This document shows, piece by piece, positions 20,408 through 32,705 of a stretch of 64,000 bases of DNA (within the stretch, counting starts at the first letter, position 1; each line of letters opens with the position of its first letter). Below the pieces are notes generated by a model that searched no databases, was not told the DNA's origin, and was given only the letters and a program-made list of their open reading frames with translations. Made by a program: the position numbers and the translations under genes. Source of the stretch: Scilla litardierei (taxonomy: Eukaryota; Streptophyta; Magnoliopsida; Asparagales; Asparagaceae); NCBI GenBank assembly GCA_030789695.1, contig CM061135.1, positions 107,950,301-108,014,300 on the forward strand, in the 5' to 3' direction.

Positions 20408-22611
20408 CTAGGAAGGTGGTGCTGCGCCGTCTCCGTCCTGAGGCGGAGGAGGTGGTGGTGGTGGTGTGGGCTGCTGAGCTGGGGTGGGCGTGGAAGTGGA
20501 AGCAGGTCTAGAGTGTGTGGAAGTGTGTGTGGGAACCTGCTGGGTGGGCGGGGGTACGCGTGGGAGACGCTCCAGAACCTGTGTAAGGCAGTAGTGGATC
20601 TGGGGGATCAGCGCGAAGCGTCCAGCCATCGTAGAGACGGTGGCGGACAGGGTCCTAAGGTCTCCTCTAAGACCACTCACCGCCAACTCAAGAGCACGTA
20701 TGCTCTGCAGTACAGTGTCGGGCGGGGGTGGTGCAGAGGGACGCACCGGTCTAGGCTGCGCAGGGCGAGGCTGGCGTACGCGAGTGGAGTATGTAACGGG
20801 CTCAGCAGGGAAGGGGACAAAAGGTGCCGCGCCAGCAAATGTGGGCCTGGCCTCAGTGTGAGGCCGGGACGCCGGCTGGTGAGAAGTGGAGGCAGCGGCA
20901 GCAAAAGAAGCGTGCAAAGGTGGCAACGAGGTGGCAAGAGAGGTCAGTGGCACAGAAGTGTGGACAGACGCCACGACGCTCTCGGAGAATACGGCAGCTG
21001 TGGAGACAGAGGACTCTACCGCTGGGGTGGAAGTGTGTGTACCAAAAGGCGCAATCCCAGCGGAGATCATGCTAGCCATGGTCTCCACGACCGTGGCGAA
21101 CGAGGGCTCTCCACTCTCAACAAAGGTCTGCGGGCGCTCGGGGAGTGCGGAGCAAAGAGGCTCCACGGACAAAGGGCCGGAGGCGGAAGTGGGAGTGGTG
21201 GTGACAGCCTCGGAAGTGGTGACAGTGGTGGAAGTGGGCTCAGCAAAAGTACTCTCGACACTGGCAGAGGTGGGGACAGAAGTGTCAGGAGCAGCAGAAA
21301 CGTCAGGAACAGGCTGAGGGGCCACAGGGTCGACAGGGTCGGCAGCAGGCTCGGCAGGGTGTGCAGCAGGGTCTGCGGGGGCAGCCTGGGCAGCGTGGGC
21401 AGCGTGGGCCTGCTCGGCCTCCTCGGCCTCGAGCACGTAGGCGGCAGGGATGAGGACATCCATCGCCGGAATCCAGTCAACGTGGGCTGGTGCAATCAGA
21501 GTCCGAGCAGGGCTCGGGAGAATCATGTAATCGGCCCCATAGGGGCCGTGCAACAAGACCCAGTGACGCTCACCATGCGGACGCAGCATCTTCATCCGGG
21601 CCATAACGTTTATCGACAAGTAAGTGGGGCCCGGAACGCGTCGCAGGTCGTCGGGTAGGTCCTCGCCGGTCATCATGGTAAGCAAGGTGATCAGACCGCC
21701 GCAGCATATCGGTGAGCGAGCGCCCACCGACACAATGATACGGTCTAGAAACCAAGCCGCAATGTCGATCACGACGGCGGGGACAAGCTCGTGTCCATCC
21801 CTAGATAGAGCTCTGGGACGTGTCATCGCATAGAGCATGTAGAGCTCTGGCGTAGACATCGTGCCCGGCTCATATCTGGCCAAAAAGGTGGTCGCCATAA
21901 GGCGCTGGGCAATACGTAGGCAGGGGTGGACAATGGCCGAGGCCTTGGCCCTACTAGGGTCAAAGGCGGCGTGGTGGCCTGTAATCCGGGCCCAGAAGGC
22001 GCCGGCGTCGAAAGAAGGTGGGGGATGTGGGTAGGGCCGTAACCGCGATCGGCTCCGGGGACGGCGGGCCATGAGAAAAATGCTCTCATCATATCGAGAG
22101 TGACCTGGCACTCTCGATCCATGAACCGGAATGAGCATCCCTCATCGGTCCGGGCGATCGAACTCAAAACCTCAAGTGTCGGGCGGGTAAAAGTATCCGC
22201 CGACACCTGAAGGAAGTCGCGCCAACCCACGTTGTCGTACAACGTGAGTATCCCCTCAAGTACCCCCAGGCGTCCTAGGTCAGCGAGGTGTGCAAACCTG
22301 GAGGGTACGATCGAGCGCTGGGAGATACGCTCGAAGACGGCGCGGTGTGCGTCGTCTCGGAACGTAATCCCGAGCGGCCCGACCAGTGGAGCCGGTGGTG
22401 GTGGCTGTGGATCGGCAGGGAGAGGCTGTGCGGGCTGTGGGTGCACTGCAGGCTGTGCGGGGTGTGCTGGGCCTGCAGGCTGTGCTGGGTGTGCGGGGTG
22501 TGTGGGGGACGGTGGAGGAGAGTCCTCCAACTCGTGGGAGGGGCCGGCATCATCCGACCGCTTCCGCTTGGCGGAAGCTCTCTTCGACTGCGGCCGTGTC
22601 CGGGGCGGCAT
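20408..22611 (-). pseudogene. ORF2 of element A, one-base deletion
   Basis: Same protein as the 726-residue ORF2 of element B. The start MPPRTRPQSKR is at 22611. A proline/histidine-rich segment, then the conserved region with GITFRDDAHRAVF, GWRDFLQVSADTF and FSWPAVPGADRGYG follow. One C fewer than in element B, near 22025, breaks the frame; the rest reads on from about 22030 in the second frame to the stop at 20408. The C-terminal half is low-complexity, rich in P, S, T and A. It occupies the place between protease and 3' LTR where Athila elements carry RT-integrase and then an env-like gene. No signal peptide or membrane segment is seen. Function unknown. Confidence 0.8.
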
Positions 22612-23158
22612 ATCGGCCCCGAGCGCGTGCCGAAAAGTGAAAAGTGCGGCGTGTGCACAAAGAGTGGAAAGAGTTTACCCAAACACGCCGCGAGTGCAAA
22701 GTAGTGGAAGCGTGCGAAGTCCGCGCCTCCACGAAGTCCTGAGCAGCCCGTAGAAGCTCCCCTGAGCTCCCCTAAGCTCCAATAAACAACCTGCGCGTGA
22801 AAAAGCGATATCAGCGAGTAATAATCAAAATGTATGGAGCAATAGGGGTATAATGGATAGATATAGAAATTGATTTGGGTTAGGGGGGCGTTTAGCACAT
22901 GGATCCTCAAAAAATACACGAAAAGAGGAGAAAACGGTGAAAATAAGCGAACCGGAGGTGATCGGAGACGGGGCTGCCGGCGGCGACTCGGGCGGGGGTC
23001 CGGCGACGGTCGGCCAGCGGTGGCAGGCCGAGCGGCGGCGCGCGCGGGCTTGGTCGGGCGAGTGGGGGTGAGAACGAAGCGAGTTCGGGCGAGGGTAGGC
23101 GAGGGGGCGCGGGCGGATTTGGGAATTTTCGATTTCGAAATCCGCGCCCCCTTCGTCA

Positions 23159-23166
23159 CTTATATA
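23159..23166 (-). promoter_or_regulatory. TATA-like box upstream of ORF2 (element A)
   Basis: TATATAAG on the minus strand, about 550 bases before the ORF2 start and directly after an internal palindrome cluster. The same arrangement occurs in element B at 36664-36671 and in the older element at 28874-28881. Promoter activity is inferred only. Confidence 0.5.
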
Positions 23167-23167
23167 A

Positions 23168-23510
23168 TAGAAAGTTACGACTCGACCGAGTGACGTGGTC
23201 ACTCGGCCGAGCGAGGCAATAGAAATTTTCTCCCCGATATCGCTTCGGCCGAGTGGCTTTGCCAGCCTCGGTCGAGTGGAGTAAGTCCATTCGGCCGAGT
23301 GACTCAAGCTACTCGGCATGACTCGCCCTAGGAGGGTATCCATTTTACTCGGCCGAGTGAATATATATACTCGGCCGAGTAGCAGTTATAATGAAATGAG
23401 GAAAATAGACAGAGAGTTGGGTACAGCAGACTTCCCTCGTTCGTGAGCGGCTCGGCCGGACGAACTTCTGGACTCGGCCGAGTGACTAGTATACTCGGCC
23501 GAGTGAGCCT
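23168..23510 (-). repeat. Internal CTCGGCCGAG palindrome cluster (element A)
   Basis: Multiple exact and near copies of the LTR palindrome, located in the spacer between gag-protease and ORF2 and immediately upstream of the TATATAAG box. Confidence 0.9.
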
Positions 23511-23832
23511 TGTATTCTGCTGTTTGTCTTCGTTTGGGCTCTAAACTCCGTCTTTCTTTCTCCAGTCGATTTCATGCTCCTCCTAAGCGTCGAACGCCTT
23601 CTTGGGGCGCTCCTCATCGTCTCGTTCATCCTCCTCATGATGATCTACCTATCTTCTCTCCTGTCAAGAAAAATAGGACCCGTTATCACAAAATTTTTGG
23701 TCGGATGACTCAAAACACTAAAAGTCTCAAAAACGAAAATAAAGAAAAAGTAAAAACGAAGCAAAAACCGTCGGGTTGCCTCCCGACAAGCGCTCGTTTT
23801 AGGTCGTGAGCTCGACCCCCTATAATTTTCAA

Positions 23833-26607
23833 TCAATGCGGGATGTTTGGTGCATATGAGATGCACCCGTCAAACTTGCCGGGGAGGGCGCTTGGATTCG
23901 AACGTGGCGGCGTAGCGTTCTCCCGCGGTGGTCTCCTATCTCGAATAGTGTTGGGGGGAGGCTCCCCCAAGCTAGCATTTGCCCCGGTCAACGGCTTAAC
24001 CGGCGATGCCGATTTTCGTGCCGGCGGAGCTTTCTTTGGAGACTTTAATTTCGAGAGCTTGCAGAGCTCTCGAATCCTCGCGACATCAGCGTCGCCTTCA
24101 TCTTCATCAGCGGAGAAGTCGGGGGAATCATCTTTGTTCTCTTCATCTTGGCCTAAATCCGGGCCTTCATCAAATTCTTCATCAAAAAGGGCACCAATTG
24201 AGTGAGGAATCGCCTCCTCTATCACCTCATCGAGGAGGTCCATGTAGTCGAGTTCCTCGTGATAAGGCATATGCTTCATAGCCTTAGGAATGTGGAGCTC
24301 CACCTCAATGTTTCCGACGTTCAAGGTTAAGGTACCTTCGCGCACGTCGACGATGACTCCGGCGGTGGCGAGGAATGGGCGTCCAAGTATCAATGAGGTG
24401 TCTCCCTCCTCCTTAATGTCCATGATGACGAAGTCACATGGCAAGCATATTCCACCCGGGACTTGAAGTGGGATGTCTTCGGCAATCCCCACCGGCCTTG
24501 TTATCCGTCCATCGGCTAATTGAATGCGCATGTCGGTGGATTTCAACTTTGTCCCGGTGTTAAGCTTTAAGAACATGGAGAGGGGCATGAGGCTCACACT
24601 AGCCCCAAGGTCGACCAACGCCTTTTGAAGAGGCACGCCGCCCAAAGTGCAAGGAATCCGAAAAATCCCCGGATCTTTAAATTTTGCCGGCTCCTTCTCT
24701 CTCTTGGTGAACCAAGAGCCCTCCTCGGCTAGCATTATCTTCTCCTTCCTTTTCCTCCCCGAAATCAAGTCCTTCAAGAATTTAGCATACGTGGGGATCT
24801 CGACGATGGCGTCGAGGAAGGGGATGTTAAGGCTAACTCCTCTTAGGTACTCGAGAAATTTTGCTAGCCTCTTCTCCATTTTCACCTTAGCGAGCCTTTG
24901 GGGGAATGGGACTGGTGGCATGAAGCGCCTTTCCTCAATTAATCGCTCCGCCCTAGATTTCTCCTTGTCTTGTGGCTCCTTCTCCTTATCAACCTCAACT
25001 ACCGGCTCAACCGGCTCCAAGCTTTCCTCCACGGCCTCCTCAATAGGAATCATGGCGGGGGTGGTGTCCTTCCCGCCTCTAGTAGTGACGGCAACCACGA
25101 CGTTGATATGGCCCGTGTTGCCCCGTGGGTTTTGCTCCGGTTGCGCCGGCAATCTTTGAGTGTTCCGATTGAGCAACGCCAATTGCTCCGATATTTGAGC
25201 CACTACGGTATTGAGAGATTCTTGCCCCGCCTTCAAAGTAGCATTCACCTTATTTTGCTCGACCATGAACGCCTCCACTCTAGATTCGAAGTCGGTTCGT
25301 TGAGGAGCTTGTGGAGGGTTTTGATTTTGATTCATCCACCCTTGGTTGTATCCGGGAGGCCTATACGGTGGGACTTGTTGCTTCGGTGGAAAGTTTTGTT
25401 GCGGAGGCCCCCTCGGTGGATAGTTTTGTTATTGGGGTGGTGGTGGTCGAGCTTGTTGAGGCGGTGGTGGTGGCAGGTTCAAGGCTCCTTCATTGTTGGC
25501 GTAGGAGAATCCCGGATGATTTCTTGCGGCCGGATTGGACCAATAGCCTTGGTTCCCCGCAACATATTGTATTTGCTCCAAGGATCCTTCTCCTTGCTCT
25601 CCTCCCGAGTACATGACTTGAGATTGGTCTTGCCAATCACACATTTGGTTGGTCGGTGCGGAGGTGGATGGGCTTCCTTAGGGCTCCGTGATATATTTCT
25701 CCAATCTCTCCACCACCTTGTGGAGAGAATCAAATTTGCTCGTGAGCTCCGCTACGGCCTTTGCCTCATAGATGCTAGTTGGCTTTAAGGAGGACGTGGA
25801 GTGTCCTCGCTCATCGCCCCATTGTTGATTATTTGAGGCCATCTCCTCAATTAGGGCCGTAGCTTCCTCGGGAGTCTTTGACAAGATTGCACCATTCGCC
25901 GCGGCATCAATAATTTGTTTGGTCCCCGGTTGGAGACCGTTGTAGAAGCTATGAACTAGCTCCCAGTCCTCTATACTGTGGTGCGGGCATTGGTGCTGCA
26001 AATCCTTAAATCGCTCCCAAGCTTCATAGTGCGTCTCCTGTGGTCCTTGCTTGAAGGACATGAGAGCGCTCCGGATCTTCACCGTCTTGGATGGCGGATA
26101 GAATTTGTCAATAAATGCGCTCGCCAACTCGTCCCAAGTAGTGAAGACTCCGTCAGCCTGCGTCCTCAACCAATAGAGTGCCTTGTCCTTAAGCGTGAAG
26201 GGGAAGAGGCGCAGTCTGATAGCGTCATTGGAGACCCTCGGCATCTGGAATGTGGCGCACTTTGACAAGAATAGTTGGATGTGGTAGTGGGGGTTCTCAT
26301 GTGCGTTCCCATGAAACGGGTCTTGTTGCATCAACACCACCAATCCAGTCTTTAGCTCGAAGTTCTTGTCAGCCGCCAACCCCGGCATGGCAATGGATGA
26401 GGTGGTAGAAGAAGTCTTAGGCCGAAGCCTATCTCGAATCGAGATTATCCTTGCCATCCTTGCCGCCAATTCTTCAGGAGTTTCCGGGTTGGTCATATAC
26501 CTCCCTTCCGGATCTTGTCTCTTTTCCGCCCTAAGTCTCCGCGCGGTACGTTCGATCTCGGGATCGAATAATAAGTCTTCTGGGTCCGCCGTAGATCTCG
26601 TATTCAT
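23833..26607 (-). pseudogene. Gag-protease of element A, two nonsense codons
   Basis: ATG at 26605-26607. The gag core (about residues 1-309) includes LKTGLVVLMQQDPFHG, LFPFTLKDKALYWLR and FIDKFYPPSKT, typical of Athila-type gag (retrotrans_gag). TAA at 25678-25680 interrupts it; element B has CAA there. A second TAA lies at 25429-25431, again CAA in B. The downstream part carries the retroviral-type protease with LVDLGASVSLMPLSMF and ILGRPFLATAGVIVDV; the active site reads D-L-G rather than D-T/S-G, as is usual in this lineage. The frame ends at 23833 where Athila pol would continue into reverse transcriptase, but none follows. Confidence 0.88.
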
Positions 26608-26741
26608 GCACAGGGGAAACAGAGTTTCAAAGAAATGATTAATACCGTGGAAGGGTTAGGCAAGAAATAAGAAATAAAAATAATGATAATAATAAAAAGA
26701 AAAAGAGTAGCTAGGGTGAAAAAGAATCAAACGCAATCGCC

Positions 26742-26759
26742 TCCCCGGCAACGGCGCCA
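26742..26759 (-). other. Primer binding site of element A
   Basis: TGGCGCCGTTGCCGGGGA on the minus strand, six bases after the 5' LTR. It is identical to the site at 33073-33090 in element B and characteristic of Athila/Tat elements. Confidence 0.85.
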
Positions 26760-26765
26760 AAAACT

Positions 26766-28586
26766 TGGTCGCGCCCCGGATACACGTCCCGAGGCGACGG
26801 TTGTAGTTTTACCGCAAGCGCACGGTATGGTGGGGAGCGGGTATCGAACACAGGGAGGACGGATGACCGTGCTTGCTCCTGATCAACCTGGCTATTTAGG
26901 GACAGAGATAATTGCCTTGGGCGATCCTGTCACAATCGTCAGACAAATTTGCGAAATATCAAATCAAATAAAGAACGTCTAGGGAAAGGGGAATCCCCAC
27001 TACTCACCGTATTTCATAAATGTGGTTCGCCGGTATCGAAATCGCTAGAATGAGAATTTGGATGAACTAGTTGCAACTAAATGTGGAACCAAGCTCACGC
27101 TCTCGCGCTGTTGCCGGTCTATAGCTATCCTAGGTTTGGGTCCAATCTCTTGCAAACCCTAGCCTAGGGAAGCTAGCATTAGGATCAACATCATCGTCCA
27201 ATTGCGCACCGAGCCCAATCTCTTGCAAACTCGGTCCACAATCTAGATTAGGATAGTTCCTACCCGTCCAATCTCTTGCAAACGGGTATCGGCACGGAAT
27301 TGCAACCGGAGGTCCTAGTATCGGTCCAATCTCTTGCAAACCGGTACTTCGAAAATCCGACTCCAACCCAATTCGGATTTCTAGGGCTTCCTATCAAATT
27401 GGGATCCAATCTCTTGCAAATCCCAATTGATATGAATACCTAGCTATCCGTAGTAATTCGATCCCAATCTAATCCCTAATAACAATCCTGGCTCAATTTC
27501 TACCAATTCAACACAAATAGGAAATAGGGCTTGTAGGGTTCATCCCCACGCCCCGAGACGTGGAGACTACTCACAAATCATAGCAATAGCACAAAAATAA
27601 TCAATGAAATAGGCAATGGAATTCATCTCAACAATGATATAAACAATAAAAATAGAGTTTTTGGGGAAGAGAAATGCAAACCAATGTAGATCTTCAATTA
27701 ATCCAACAAAAAATCCAAGTTTTTCTCTTCTCCAATCACAATTAATAAAGCTAAAAAGTAGACTCAAAAAGCTGCAAAAAATCTGAGAGATGGCTCCCAA
27801 AACTAGGGTAAAAACAGAGCTTAAATAGCCCCAAAAATCGTCTAAAAATCCTGACCAAAACGCCCCTGCACAGCCTGTTTTCCGCAAATTTCGCTACAGG
27901 CAGCGCATCGCACTCGGCCGAGTGACAAAAGTCGCTCGGCCGAGTGAAAACCCTGTCATTTTCCAGTAAGTCGTGGGCTTCAGGGGTCTTCAGTTCGGGG
28001 GCGGCTCGGCCGAGTGAGTTGTCGTCACTCGGTCGATGGCTTCACTGCACTCGGGCGGACGCGGTTTACCACTCGGCCGAGTGGGTCTTCTGAAGCTCAG
28101 GTGGCCGAAAAACAGTAACTTCGATCTTTTTGAGGGCCTTAGTCTGGGCGCCACTCGGGCGGACGTGGTATCGTCACTCGGCCGATGTGGTCTCCGTCGC
28201 TCGGCCGAGTACACATGGAAATCGTGTCTGAACGGGTCGGCCGAGCAGTGTCTCGCTGGTCGGCCGAGTGGCTCCTCCACTCGGCCGAGTGGGACACAAA
28301 AAATGCCCAATCTGATTGTTTTGGCCTCCTCGTCGCTCCTGCGACATCCATTCTTCTTCCGCTCCTCTCCAACAGTAAAATATCCCTCGGGGAGGTCGTC
28401 GGTGGCCGTCTAGATTATGCGCATCTCGAGATCACTCCTAATCGCGCCAAATCTCCTGAAATGCGACAAAAACAACAAATCGTGAAAAGCATCGCAATAT
28501 CGTCGATATATCGTGAAAAACATGATTTGGGCGATCAAAATGGCATGCAAACATGCCGGAAAAGGGTGTAAAATAAGGAGTGATCA
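26766..28586 (-). repeat. 5' LTR of element A
   Basis: 1,821 bp, about ten differences from 16615-18435. TATA-like TATTTAAG on the minus strand is at 27820-27827. The palindrome cluster spans about 27911-28291 and the hairpin array about 27138-27427. Confidence 0.95.
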
Positions 28587-28873
28587 GATGTGGTGTGCCG
28601 AGCTTCGATTAACTGCCCCCAAGCTCCAATTTCAGCTGCAAAACATGGATGTCGCACACGATCAAGTTAGGGTTTCGGATGGGGGTGGCAGCGGTGAAGG
28701 AGGATGACGGGTGGGGAATTGGTTTGGTAGGAAGAGGGAGAAGAAGAAATCGGAGGGGTTTGTGGTGAATTTAGGGTTTTTGGACGGAGGTGAGGAGAGG
28801 AGAGAAATTTGGAGAGGGGGAGGTGAAACGGTCGGGCGAAGTTGAAGGGGCACGGTCGTGTGTAGCCTGGGTG

Positions 28874-28881
28874 CTTATATA
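28874..28881 (-). promoter_or_regulatory. TATA-like box of the older element's ORF2
   Basis: TATATAAG on the minus strand, just downstream of the CACGGTCGTGTG cluster. Ignoring the inserted element A, it lies about 450 bases upstream of the decayed ORF2 start, close to the spacing in A and B. Confidence 0.45.
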
Positions 28882-28889
28882 GGTCGGGA

Positions 28890-29400
28890 GACACGACCTT
28901 ATGATGCAGGGCGACATGGTCATGTCGACCTAGGTGAATTCGACCTAGGTGAATTTTTGGCTTCGTGGACTTTGTTGGGGCTTGGAGTTACACGGTCGTG
29001 TGACTAGTCACACGACAGTGTAACTGTTTGGCTAAAAATAAACAGAAATCAATTTCTGGAGGCTAGGACAACACGGTTGTGTGGAGGGTCCACACGACCA
29101 TGTAATTGTAAGCTTAAAATTTTCCAGAAAATTGATTTTGCTCCCCCAAATCTATACACGACCATGTATAAGGCTTATACGGTTGTGTAGAGCATGCTTT
29201 ATTTAGCTCTCATGCGGCTCTATTTGTGATCTTTTGGCTTCTCTTCCACACGGTCGTGTGGGATATCCAACACGGTCTTGTATAGTGGGATTTCAGTCAA
29301 TGACTCCTGACTCAGTCAAGTGATTCGTGTGATTCGTGTAGTGGGATTTCAGTCAACGACTCCCGACTCAGTCAAGGGATATCCAACACGGTCATGTCGA
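28890..29400 (-). repeat. CACGGTCGTGTG palindrome cluster
   Basis: About nine exact or near copies of CACGGTCGTGTG or its halves (for example ACACGGTCGTGTG near 28990 and CACACGGTCGTGTG near 29250). The word differs from that of A and B but the position relative to the TATA-like box is the same. Confidence 0.85.
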
Positions 29401-30384
29401 GTGATTCGTGTAGTGGGATTTTAGTCAACGAATCCCGACTCAGATGAGTCTTGGGTGTTGGGTCAAAATAACCCATCGGACCTACTCTCAGAACCGCCTA
29501 AGTTTGATTTTTTTGCTTAGTGCACTCCCCCAAATCTTCATCTTTCGATGTGAATCTCAGTGATTCTTGAGGAACGGGGACCCGGCTACTTGTGAGACTG
29601 GAAGAACGGTGCACTTATTTTTCTATTTTTTCGCTTTTTTTAAACATGTCAAACCACCACATTTTTAGAGGGAATCATGCTATATCTAAGGCCAATGCCT
29701 TTTATGCTAAGGTCTACTCTACTCAATTAGTGAAACCTATGTTTGTGTGAGCTAAAAGTTAACCATTATCCTATTGGAGATTACACGGAGATCTAGTGCT
29801 CACTCACGGAGAGGGAGTTAAAAATGGGATCGTGCGTGAGATGAGAAAAAGTCCCGCCATGGGATAGCAAAAGTGTGTGTAGGGAGCAACTCAAGTCAAA
29901 TGTCTAGGTGAAATCGCACGCAGGTGTGGTTTTTCCTGAAGGGATGATTTCTTCCGATTTCTTCAGCGAACACGAAAAGAAAAGTGGAATGGAAAAGAAA
30001 ATGGGGAAAAATAAATGAAAAAGTGTGGAATCCTCCCCCAAGCTAGGAGTGAAATGCCTCTCCCCCAAGCTAAACTAAGCATTGTCCTCAATGCTTGATG
30101 TAACGACTGCTTTTCATGTATCTGGATTTATTATAATATAATATATGTTTTGGTGGATTTTCTCCTCGTGTGTGGTTTTCGTCTCCGTAGCTTTCATTTT
30201 CGATCGATTCGTCGTATTTTCTCGTTTCTTCCTTAGGATTGTCGATTTCGAAGTATGTCATTCGTGACGGACTTCATAACGGTCGTATCTTACTATTAGA
30301 TCAAGCCTAGGAGTCTTAGAAATCGATCCCGGGGCCCCGCGCTCCGTATCGGAACTTTTGGTGCTCATTAGCCGGTATAAGAAG

Positions 30385-30895
30385 GGGCACCGACCGACTA
30401 GATGACGATCCAGTCGGTCGGTAATCCTTCTTGGACCGACTAGTTGGCTTTCTAAATTTCTCAGGAGTTACTGTTTATCGTTAGTCGGTCTAAGAACGTT
30501 GGTTGACTGACTAGGTTGCAAACTAGTCGGTCGGCAATGCTTCTTTAACCGACTAACACATCATCTAAATTTTAGTATCAGTACTGTTCATTCTTAGTCG
30601 GTCTAAGTTCATCTTTCGACCGACTAGTTGTTAAACTAGTCGGTTAAGTTTTGTACTCAGACCGACTAATTCTTGGTTCTAATGTACAGTCGAGTTACTG
30701 TTTACTCTTAGTCGGTCTAAGAACGTTCATTGACCGACTAGATGTTAAACTAGTCGGTCAGTATTTGTTCATGGACCGACTAATTCTAAAATCCTATTTT
30801 CGTTCAGAAGTTACTGTTTACACTTAGTCGGTCTGTGTTGGTCGACCGACCGACTAGTTGCCAAACTAGTCGGTCAGTGGTTGCTCTTTGACCGA
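30385..30895 (+). repeat. TAGTCGGT/ACCGACTA inverted-pair array (Tekay LTR)
   Basis: Seventeen copies of the 8-mer TAGTCGGT or its complement ACCGACTA occur in about 510 bp, alternating in orientation and lying within four to five loose ~115-bp units. They occur as convergent and divergent pairs able to form stems. A TATA-like box follows about 50 bases downstream. The right LTR repeats the array at about 49690-50205. Confidence 0.92.
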
Positions 30896-30942
30896 CTAAC
30901 CTGTGTTAAAACCCTAATTTCTGGGCAGCCGCCAGCCCACCC

Positions 30943-30951
30943 TATTTAAAC
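30943..30951 (+). promoter_or_regulatory. TATA-like box of the Tekay LTR
   Basis: TATTTAAAC just after the inverted-pair array; the copy in the right LTR is at about 50245. The position between U3 repeats and a pyrimidine-rich leader suits a core promoter. Inferred only. Confidence 0.5.
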
Positions 30952-31550
30952 CCATCCCAAACGTTTCTTCTTCCTCCCTCACGACCCAAAACCCTAAAAT
31001 CTCCCCCATTGAGCCCCCATCTTCCTCCAAGCTTCATTCCTTCATTCCAAGCCCTAGATTCATCATCTAAACCCTCCATCCACTCATTCCACCTCTCTTT
31101 TTCCCCAAATCTCCATCAAATCCCCAAAATCCCCCAAAAACCCTAGTTCTCCAAACTTCTCCAATCTTTTCCAGATCTGATCCTAGGGTTCTCCGGAGTG
31201 TTTCTTCCGCTTCCTCTCGGTAAGAAATCGATCCCTTGGTGTTTTTATAACTGATCACTCCTTATTTTACACACTTTTTCCACATGTTTGCATGCCATTT
31301 AGATCGCCCAAATCATGTTTTTCACGATATATCGACGATATTGCGATGCTTTTCACGATTTGTTATTTTTGTCGCATTTCAGGTGATTTGGCGCGATTTG
31401 GAGTGATCTCGAGATGCGCTTACTCTAGACGGTCACCAACGACCTCCCCGAGGGGTATTTTGCTGTTGGAGAGGAGCGGAAGAAGAACGGATGTCGCAGG
31501 AGCGACGAGGAGGCCAAAATAAGCATATTGGGCATTTTTTGTGTCCCACT

Positions 31551-31931
31551 CAGCCGAGTGGAGGAGCCACTCGGCCGACCAGCGAGACACTGCTCGGCCG
31601 ACCAGAACAGACACGAGTTATGTGTGCACTCGGCCGAGCACCGAAGACCACATCGGCCGAGTGACGACATCACGTCCGCCCGAGTGGCGCCCAGACGAAG
31701 CCCTCCCAAAACATCCAAGTTACTGTTTTTCGGCTGCCTGAACTTCAGAAGACCCACTCGGCCGAGTGGTTAATCCCGTCCGCCCGAGTACTATGAAGCC
31801 ATCGGCCGAGTGACGACAACTCACTCGGCCGAGCCGCCCCCGGAGTAGAGACCCCTGAAAGCCCCGAATTACTGGAAAATTGCAGGGTTTTCACTCGGCC
31901 GAGCGACTTTTGTCACTCGGCCGAGTGCGAT
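31551..31931 (+). repeat. CTCGGCCGAG palindrome cluster (B, 5' LTR)
   Basis: Five exact and several degenerate copies, ending about 80 bases before the TATA-like box. Repeated in the 3' LTR at about 41636-42015. Confidence 0.93.
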
Positions 31932-32010
31932 GCGCTGCCTGTAGCGAAAACTGCGGAAAACAGGCTGTGCAGGGGTATTTTGGTCACAGTTTTTGGACGA
32001 TTTTGAGGGC

Positions 32011-32018
32011 TATTTAAG
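32011..32018 (+). promoter_or_regulatory. TATA-like box of element B LTR
   Basis: TATTTAAG within GGGCTATTTAAGCCC, itself an inverted repeat. It follows the palindrome cluster and precedes the hairpin array. The 3' LTR copy is at 42096-42103. Function inferred. Confidence 0.5.
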
Positions 32019-32410
32019 CCCTGTTTTTACCCTAGTTTTAGAGCCTCTCTCTTAGATTTTTGCAGCTTTTTAGATTAGTTTTTTTAGCTTTATTCTTGTG
32101 ATTGGAAAGGAGACAAAGATTGGAATTTTGTTGGATTCAATTGAAGAACTCCATTGGTTTGCATCTCTTTTCCTTAAAAATTCTTTTTTTATTGCTTATC
32201 TCAATATTGTGATGAATTCTATTGCTTATTTCAACGATTATTTTTGTGATCTTGCTATGAATTGTGAGTAGTCTCCACGTCTTGGGGCGTGGGGATGAAC
32301 CCTACAAGCCCATTTTCATATTTGTGATGAATTAGTAGAAATCTTGCTAGAATTGTTATTAGGGATTAGATTGGGATCAATTTACTACGGATGGCTAGGT
32401 ATTCATATCA

Positions 32411-32705
32411 ATTGGGATTTGCAAGAGATTGGATCCCAATTTGATAGGAAACCCTAGAAATCCGAGTTGGGTTGGAGTCGGATTTTCGAAGTATCGGTTT
32501 GCAAGAGATTGGACCGATACTAAGACTTCCGGTTGCAATTCCATGCCGATACTCGTTTGCAAGAGATTGGACGGGTAGGAACTATCCCAATCTAGGTCGT
32601 GGACCGAGTTTGCAAGAGATTGGGCTCGGTGCGCGATTGGACGATGATGTTGATCCTAATGCTAGCTTTCCTAGGCTAGGGTTTGCAAGAGATTGGACCC
32701 AAACC
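32411..32705 (+). repeat. Constant-loop, variable-stem hairpin array (B, 5' LTR)
   Basis: Five exact TTGCAAGAGATTGG loops at 32419-32432, 32499-32512, 32557-32570, 32610-32623 and 32683-32696. Their stems are ATTGGGAT/ATCCCAAT (8 bp), AGTATCGGT/ACCGATACT (9 bp), ACTCGT/ACGGGT (6 bp, one wobble), ACCGAGT/GCTCGGT (7 bp, one wobble) and GGGT/ACCC (4 bp with further pairing outside). They should lie in the RNA leader. The 3' LTR repeats them at about 42496-42785, with one stem base changed. Confidence 0.9.

Larger units (their letters stand above)
16615..28586 (-). mobile_element. Athila-like non-autonomous LTR retrotransposon A
   Basis: Two 1,821-bp LTRs (16615-18435 and 26766-28586) flank a 8,330-bp interior. 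The target duplication GATGT lies at 16610-16614 and 28587-28591. By eye the LTRs differ at about 10 positions (0.55%), so this is the youngest insertion here. Reading the minus strand: LTR, primer site TGGCGCCGTTGCCGGGGA (26742-26759), gag-protease, a spacer with palindromes and a TATA-like box, ORF2, a ~2-kb non-coding 3' region, then GCTTGGGGGATTT next to the 3' LTR. There is no reverse transcriptase, RNase H or integrase. It is inserted in an older Athila-like element whose halves are at 15984-16614 and 28587-30098. Confidence 0.95.
28587..30098 (-). mobile_element. Segment of an older Athila-like element
   Basis: This flanks A on the right and the Tekay element on the left. Reading the minus strand, AGCTTGGGGGAG tracts (30042-30072) are followed by a CACGGTCGTGTG palindrome cluster (about 28890-29400), a TATATAAG box (28874-28881) and a leader that continues, across inserted element A, into the ORF2 remnant at 16450. 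That order is the same as the ORF2 promoter region of A and B. Three approximate repeats of a GTAGTGGGATTTCAGTCAA-containing unit lie at about 29280-29440. No coding frame of gag or pol is seen. Confidence 0.65.
30099..31251 (+). repeat. Tekay 5' LTR, first part
   Basis: Matches 49401-50553 of the intact right LTR. It stops at the ATAAC target where element B inserted. It contains the TAGTCGGT palindrome-pair array and a TATTTAAAC box at 30943-30951. Confidence 0.93.

Noticed and set aside
20225..21658. 477-codon plus-strand frame
   Set aside because: It is the antisense shadow of the low-complexity C-terminal half of ORF2.
32411..32705. CRISPR-like array: a short exact repeat five times with unique intervening sequence
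   Set aside because: Spacing is irregular, flanks are inverted repeats rather than unique spacers, the setting is a plant LTR and there are no cas genes.
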